Assembly (NCBI RefSeq): GCF_913775985.1 | Contig: NZ_CAJYMB010000106.1 | Location: forward strand, 1 to 64,000 | Direction: 5' to 3' | Length of the DNA stretch: 64,000 bases | From: an uncultured Pluralibacter sp. | GTDB lineage: Bacteria > Pseudomonadota > Gammaproteobacteria > Enterobacterales > Enterobacteriaceae | In this document: positions 60,785 through 64,000 of the stretch, piece by piece | Position numbering within the stretch: position 1 is the first letter of the stretch | Layout: each line of letters starts with the position of its first letter | Program-made: the position numbers and the translations under genes | The notes under the pieces: model-generated | What the model saw: only the letters and a program-made list of their open reading frames with translations | Databases searched by the model: none | Told to the model about the DNA's origin: nothing

Positions 60785-62959
60785 ATTCCAACTATCAAAG
60801 ACATAGCAAAGATTGCCGGCGTTTCGCATGGAACTGTCTCAAATGTTCTTAATGGCAGAGGCAATGTGAGCGTTGAGAAGATTGTGGCAGTTCAACGTGC
60901 AGCAAAAAAGGTGGGCTATCAGCTGAATGTGCAGGCGCAATCGTTGAGATCCAGTAAAAACCTGGGGATAGCGTTTATCTTGCCTGACATTAATGCTGAA
61001 CAGTACTATCAACTTTATCGGAGTTTATATCAGGTTTACCAGCCCTCACTAAGCGAACCCATTGATCTTTATCTCACTAATAATCTTCCCGAGCGGGAGC
61101 TAAATATACTGCAAATGCTCAGGGCAAAGTCATACCAAACTATTATTACTGTCAGCAGTCTGAGCAATAGTAAGCCATATTATGAAATGCTCAAGTTGTC
61201 TGAAGAGAATATCCTCTTTGCATACCGACAACCTGTCGGAGCTAAGTACTATTACACATTAGATTATGAAACTGCCGGGGAAGACATCGCGATAAAGGCT
61301 CTGGAGCAGAAGCCAAATCATATTGGTGTATTTTGTGATCCGCTTGAGTATACCAATAGCGCACGGTTTGCTCAGTCTATACGGGAAACGTGCACGAAGT
61401 TAAGTCCGCAGACTCAACTCTCAATTTTTCCGGCACACGTCAGTGAATTTAATAGCCTCGCTTTTGACTTTTTCAGAAAATATCCTCCCGATCTTTTTAT
61501 TGCTCAGGATACTGAAAAGACGCGCGCTCTGACGCAGGCCGCCTGGTTTGGCAGTACACAATCGTGCCCTCCCGTACTACAGCTCAGTGACAATCTTCCC
61601 GCCTTGTTCGATGGTATTACAAACTATCAGATGGACTATGGTCGGTTAGGAACAGTATTAGCGTCACATATTCGTGAACCTAAAAAGCTGGATAAGAGCT
61701 GTATCTTGAAAAATTTTGGTTTCCCTTCGAGACAGTTACCTACATATTCTCATGAGAACCCGGCAACGTTGAATATATTGATTCTGCCAAGCCCATCAAC
61801 CGATGCGTTAAAGAAATTACTTCCTAATTTTTATCGTCAGACCGGTATCAAGGTTAATCTTGCGGTGCATCCTTATGATGAAGTTTTTGATATTCTTTCC
61901 CACCTTAATCTGCATCCCTATTATGACCTGTTAAGAATCGATATGGCATGTTTCCCCTGGTTTGCCGAGAAAATACTATTACCTCTGGACTCAATTTCAC
62001 CCGAGCTTCCATTGTTACTGGATAACTTCTCTGGGAAAATTCAGCAGCACTTCAGCATAGTGAACGATATCGCATGGGCAATCCCCTTCGATGCCAGTAT
62101 GCAACTTCTTTTTTATCGGCGCGATTTGTTTGAAGATACAGCAATAAAACGAATGTTTTATGAAAAAACAGGAAAAGAGCTAACACTCCCTGAAAGCTTT
62201 AAGCAATTCGACGAAGTAGCATCATTCTTTAGTAACCTGCATCAATCTGAAGACAGACAGCGCCCAATGGGAACAGCAGTAACGTTAGGTAGTTCAGGGC
62301 TTATCGCTACTGAATACCTGCTTCGTTACTACTCGCTCGGTGGCCGTATAGTCACTGAAAATCATCCAGAACAACTTGATGCCTCTATCGCTGCTAAGGC
62401 ACTTGAACAATATCTACAACATATTGATATCGCAATGAATCTGACCGGAGAGTGGTGGAATGATGCAGTTAAACATTTTGAGCAAGGAAATCTTGCAATG
62501 CTAATTATGTACAGCAATTTGTTTAACGAAATCGCACTGACAGCTGCTTCATCAACTGTTGGTTATACCACAGTGCCTGGAAAAATCTCACAGCTGGGAG
62601 GCGGTTCACTTGGTATGTCCCGCTACAGTAAAAAGAAAAAACAAGTTGAGCAGTTCTTCCACTGGCTCTATTCCGATGATGTTGCACGGCAGCTGGTTTT
62701 GCTAGGAGGGAACTGCGCCTGGTCAGGAATATGTCACGATCAAAATGTTCTCAAACTCTATCCATGGTTTAATTTGCTGAATGAAAAAGAATTAACAGCG
62801 ATAAGAGAGTCTCAGGGGTATAAAGGCAGACCCTTTAACCTTCGCCAGGCTGAAATTATTATTGGGCAAGGAGTAACCAACGCGGTTAATGGTATAATGG
62901 ATGTGACCCAAGCTATAGAATATATCAATATGCGGATTAGAAATGAAACAGGTTACTAA
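60785..62959 (+). CDS. LacI-type regulator fused to an ABC-type solute-binding domain, ATT start
   Basis: 724-residue regulator. Residues 2-50 form a complete LacI helix-turn-helix (PTIKDIAKIAGVSHGTVSNV) and hinge (QAQSLRSSKNLG); about 60-310 resembles the LacI sensor domain; about 330-724 is a family-1/8 extracellular solute-binding domain (NILILPSPSTDALKK ... NLTGEWWNDAVKHFEQGNLA ... GGSLGMSRYSKKKKQVEQFFHWLYSDD) without signal peptide, so cytosolic. The frame from the stop TAG at 60764 contains no ATG, GTG or TTG before the HTH; ATT at 60785 has GGAGG 8 nt upstream, and every LacI relative begins M-x-T-I-K-D. The next usable codon, GTG 60866, would delete the DNA-binding helices. Divergent from the MBL/transporter operon, which it probably controls. 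Confidence 0.8.
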   Translation: MPTIKDIAKIAGVSHGTVSNVLNGRGNVSVEKIVAVQRAAKKVGYQLNVQAQSLRSSKNLGIAFILPDINAEQYYQLYRSLYQVYQPSLSEPIDLYLTNNLPERELNILQMLRAKSYQTIITVSSLSNSKPYYEMLKLSEENILFAYRQPVGAKYYYTLDYETAGEDIAIKALEQKPNHIGVFCDPLEYTNSARFAQSIRETCTKLSPQTQLSIFPAHVSEFNSLAFDFFRKYPPDLFIAQDTEKTRALTQAAWFGSTQSCPPVLQLSDNLPALFDGITNYQMDYGRLGTVLASHIREPKKLDKSCILKNFGFPSRQLPTYSHENPATLNILILPSPSTDALKKLLPNFYRQTGIKVNLAVHPYDEVFDILSHLNLHPYYDLLRIDMACFPWFAEKILLPLDSISPELPLLLDNFSGKIQQHFSIVNDIAWAIPFDASMQLLFYRRDLFEDTAIKRMFYEKTGKELTLPESFKQFDEVASFFSNLHQSEDRQRPMGTAVTLGSSGLIATEYLLRYYSLGGRIVTENHPEQLDASIAAKALEQYLQHIDIAMNLTGEWWNDAVKHFEQGNLAMLIMYSNLFNEIALTAASSTVGYTTVPGKISQLGGGSLGMSRYSKKKKQVEQFFHWLYSDDVARQLVLLGGNCAWSGICHDQNVLKLYPWFNLLNEKELTAIRESQGYKGRPFNLRQAEIIIGQGVTNAVNGIMDVTQAIEYINMRIRNETGY

Positions 62960-62988
62960 GTTAATATCAACGGAGGTAATAAATAGAA

Positions 62989-63633
62989 TCAGGCCATGTT
63001 TTGTAAATGCTGCATCGGTGTGTAGTCGTTCAACGCCATACTCGGTCGTTCGTGATTATAAAACCATCGCCACTGCGTGGCATAGTGCTGCATTTCATCC
63101 AGTAATTAAAGCAGGAACTGTCCCAACCAGTCGTAGCGCACCGTCCTGTTGTAGCGTTCAATACAGGCGTGCTGCTGTGGATTACCCGGCTGGATGAAAT
63201 TAATTCGGTTCTCCCGTACACTGCCCTATGATATCAGGGTCTTACTGGTATATTCCGGCCCGTGATCATACCGTATCACTATCGGTTTTCCTCTCCATTC
63301 AATAAGTTGTTCCAGCGTTCTTACAACCCGAAGGGCCGGAAGAGAAAAATCAGTCTAAATGGCCAATGTCTCGCGATTAAAGTCGTCGGTGACATTCAGT
63401 AACCGGACTGAACGACTATCCGATGACTGATAGTGCATAAAGTCCATCGGCCCGCATTCGTTACAGCTTTCAGGCACCGCCAGAGGTTCAGGCTTATCCC
63501 GTTTCAGTGTCTTCTTCGGTTTTATTCGCATGTTCAACGACTGCTCGCAGTTAATACGGTAAACACATTTGTGATTGAACCGAAAGCCTTTTACGTTACG
63601 TAAATACAGGTAGCACAAGCTAAAACCCCAGTT
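62989..63633 (-). pseudogene. IS3-family transposase (OrfB) remnant
   Basis: On the minus strand a single frame reads as the C-terminal two thirds of an IS3-family OrfB integrase: [37 protein letters not shown], then after a stop ALRVVRTLEQLIEWRGKP, RYDHGPEY, FIQPGNPQQHACIERYNRTV and finally YNHERPSMALNDYTPMQHL. The D, D and E residues of the catalytic triad survive, but in-frame stops stand at 63355-63357 (TAG), 63226-63228 (TAG) and 63106-63108 (TAA). The N-terminal part and OrfA are missing; the 5' side passes into haemagglutinin sequence. Confidence 0.85.
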
Positions 63634-64000
63634 TTTCAGGCTGTCGGTAATACGGATCTGGTCGTTGGCGGCGAGCGCCGTTGACGCCAGCACGCCCCCG
63701 TCGAGCTGCGTGTGGTTCCCCAACTTAATGTCAAACCCGCCGCTGCCCGCAAAGATGCCCGACTGCTCCTTCACCGAGTCGAAGTTGCTGTTCATCCTGT
63801 CCCGGCTCGCGCTGACGCTGCCGCTGACTCCGTCCGGTTCTCCCCGGACCGCATCACGATGTTCCCCGGACCGCATCACGATGCTCCCCGTCGCCGACAC
63901 GTCCGCGTCACGCCCCGCCTGCAGCTGGCTGCCCACCACCGTCACGTCGCCGCCCGTCGCCCGGATGGCCATGTCGCCCCCCGCCTGCAGGTGCGACGAC
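63634..64000 (-). pseudogene. filamentous haemagglutinin / CdiA-type fragment (partial)
   Basis: The minus strand from the window edge reads [57 protein letters not shown] and [20 protein letters not shown], the repeat and pre-C-terminal style of FhaB/CdiA two-partner secreted exoproteins (contact-dependent inhibition or adhesion). It ends about 63633-63660, where the frame passes into the transposase remnant. GC-rich again, unlike the block to its left. The rest lies beyond position 64000, so an intact gene elsewhere cannot be judged. Confidence 0.75.
63841..63890. repeat. 22-bp tandem duplication in the haemagglutinin fragment
   Basis: TCCCCGGACCGCATCACGATG occurs at 63841-63861 and again at 63863-63883, with a third partial TCCCCG at 63885-63890: a tandem repeat with period 22. 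Because 22 is not a multiple of three, the two copies are read in different frames (IVMRSGE and HRDAVRGE). Confidence 0.9.

Noticed and set aside
60866-62959. GTG 60866 as start of the LacI-type regulator
   Set aside because: Would remove the DNA-binding helices that are perfectly encoded just upstream in the same frame; no ribosome site at that GTG.
62943-63197. 84-codon plus-strand frame at the end of the regulator gene
   Set aside because: Antisense to the IS3 transposase remnant, whose conserved motifs are clear on the minus strand.
56884-64000. Second copy of the argW 3' end (attachment-site repeat)
   Set aside because: Looked for the CTGCAGGGGAC core downstream of the tRNA; none seen by eye inside the window.

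Overview
The window is a chromosomal segment of an enterobacterium (Enterobacteriaceae, in the Klebsiella/Enterobacter/Cedecea/Salmonella neighbourhood; genus not assigned). From yfbS to argW the gene order follows the E. coli/Salmonella 'ackA to argW' stretch almost gene for gene, proteins are near-identical to E. coli ones, and the backbone is GC-rich.

Layout. 1-5.9 kb: yfbS (partial), hxpA/yfbT, yfbU, yfbV, then the divergent ackA-pta acetate pathway. 5.9-11.2 kb: an accessory sugar operon (two-subunit transketolase plus ascorbate-type PTS IIC/IIB/IIA) with a divergent LacI-type regulator and two palindromic operators. 11.2-14.5 kb: yfcD, yfcE, yfcF, folX, yfcH (yfcG is missing). 14.6-20.5 kb: a GNAT acetyltransferase and an inserted D-arabinitol operon (dalD-dalK-dalT, divergent dalR). 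20.5-24.8 kb: hisPMQ-hisJ and argT, with a sigma-54 promoter and a distant NtrC site. 24.8-34.5 kb: ubiX-purF-cvpA (PurR box), dedD-folC-accD, dedA-truA-usg-pdxB. 34.6-40.4 kb: flk, yfcJ, fabB (FabR-like palindrome), mnmC. 40.5-43 kb: an inserted OFA-family transporter and a DJ-1/PfpI protein. 43-56.8 kb: yfcL, epmC, yfcA, mepA, aroC, prmB, smrB, sixA, the fatty-acid block fadJ-fadI/yfcZ/fadL with FadR boxes, mlaA, yfdC.

56.9 kb: tRNA-Arg(CCU), argW, a known island integration site. Beyond it base composition drops abruptly to AT-rich and synteny with E. coli ends. The AT-rich block (57.0-62.96 kb) holds a 2H-phosphoesterase-like protein, a nucleoside-type MFS transporter, a PhnP-like metallo-beta-lactamase-fold phosphodiesterase and a divergent 724-residue regulator that joins a LacI DNA-binding/sensor half to an ABC-type solute-binding half. 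This regulator has no ATG/GTG/TTG start that keeps its helix-turn-helix; the only well-placed initiator is ATT. Three AACGTT-centred palindromes lie between it and the divergent operon. I infer an uncharacterised uptake-and-hydrolysis module for a nucleoside-like or cyclic-phosphate compound; this is the best candidate for an undescribed system here.

The right edge is wreckage: an IS3-family transposase remnant with three in-frame stops, fused in frame to a fragment of a filamentous-haemagglutinin/CdiA-type gene that runs off the window.
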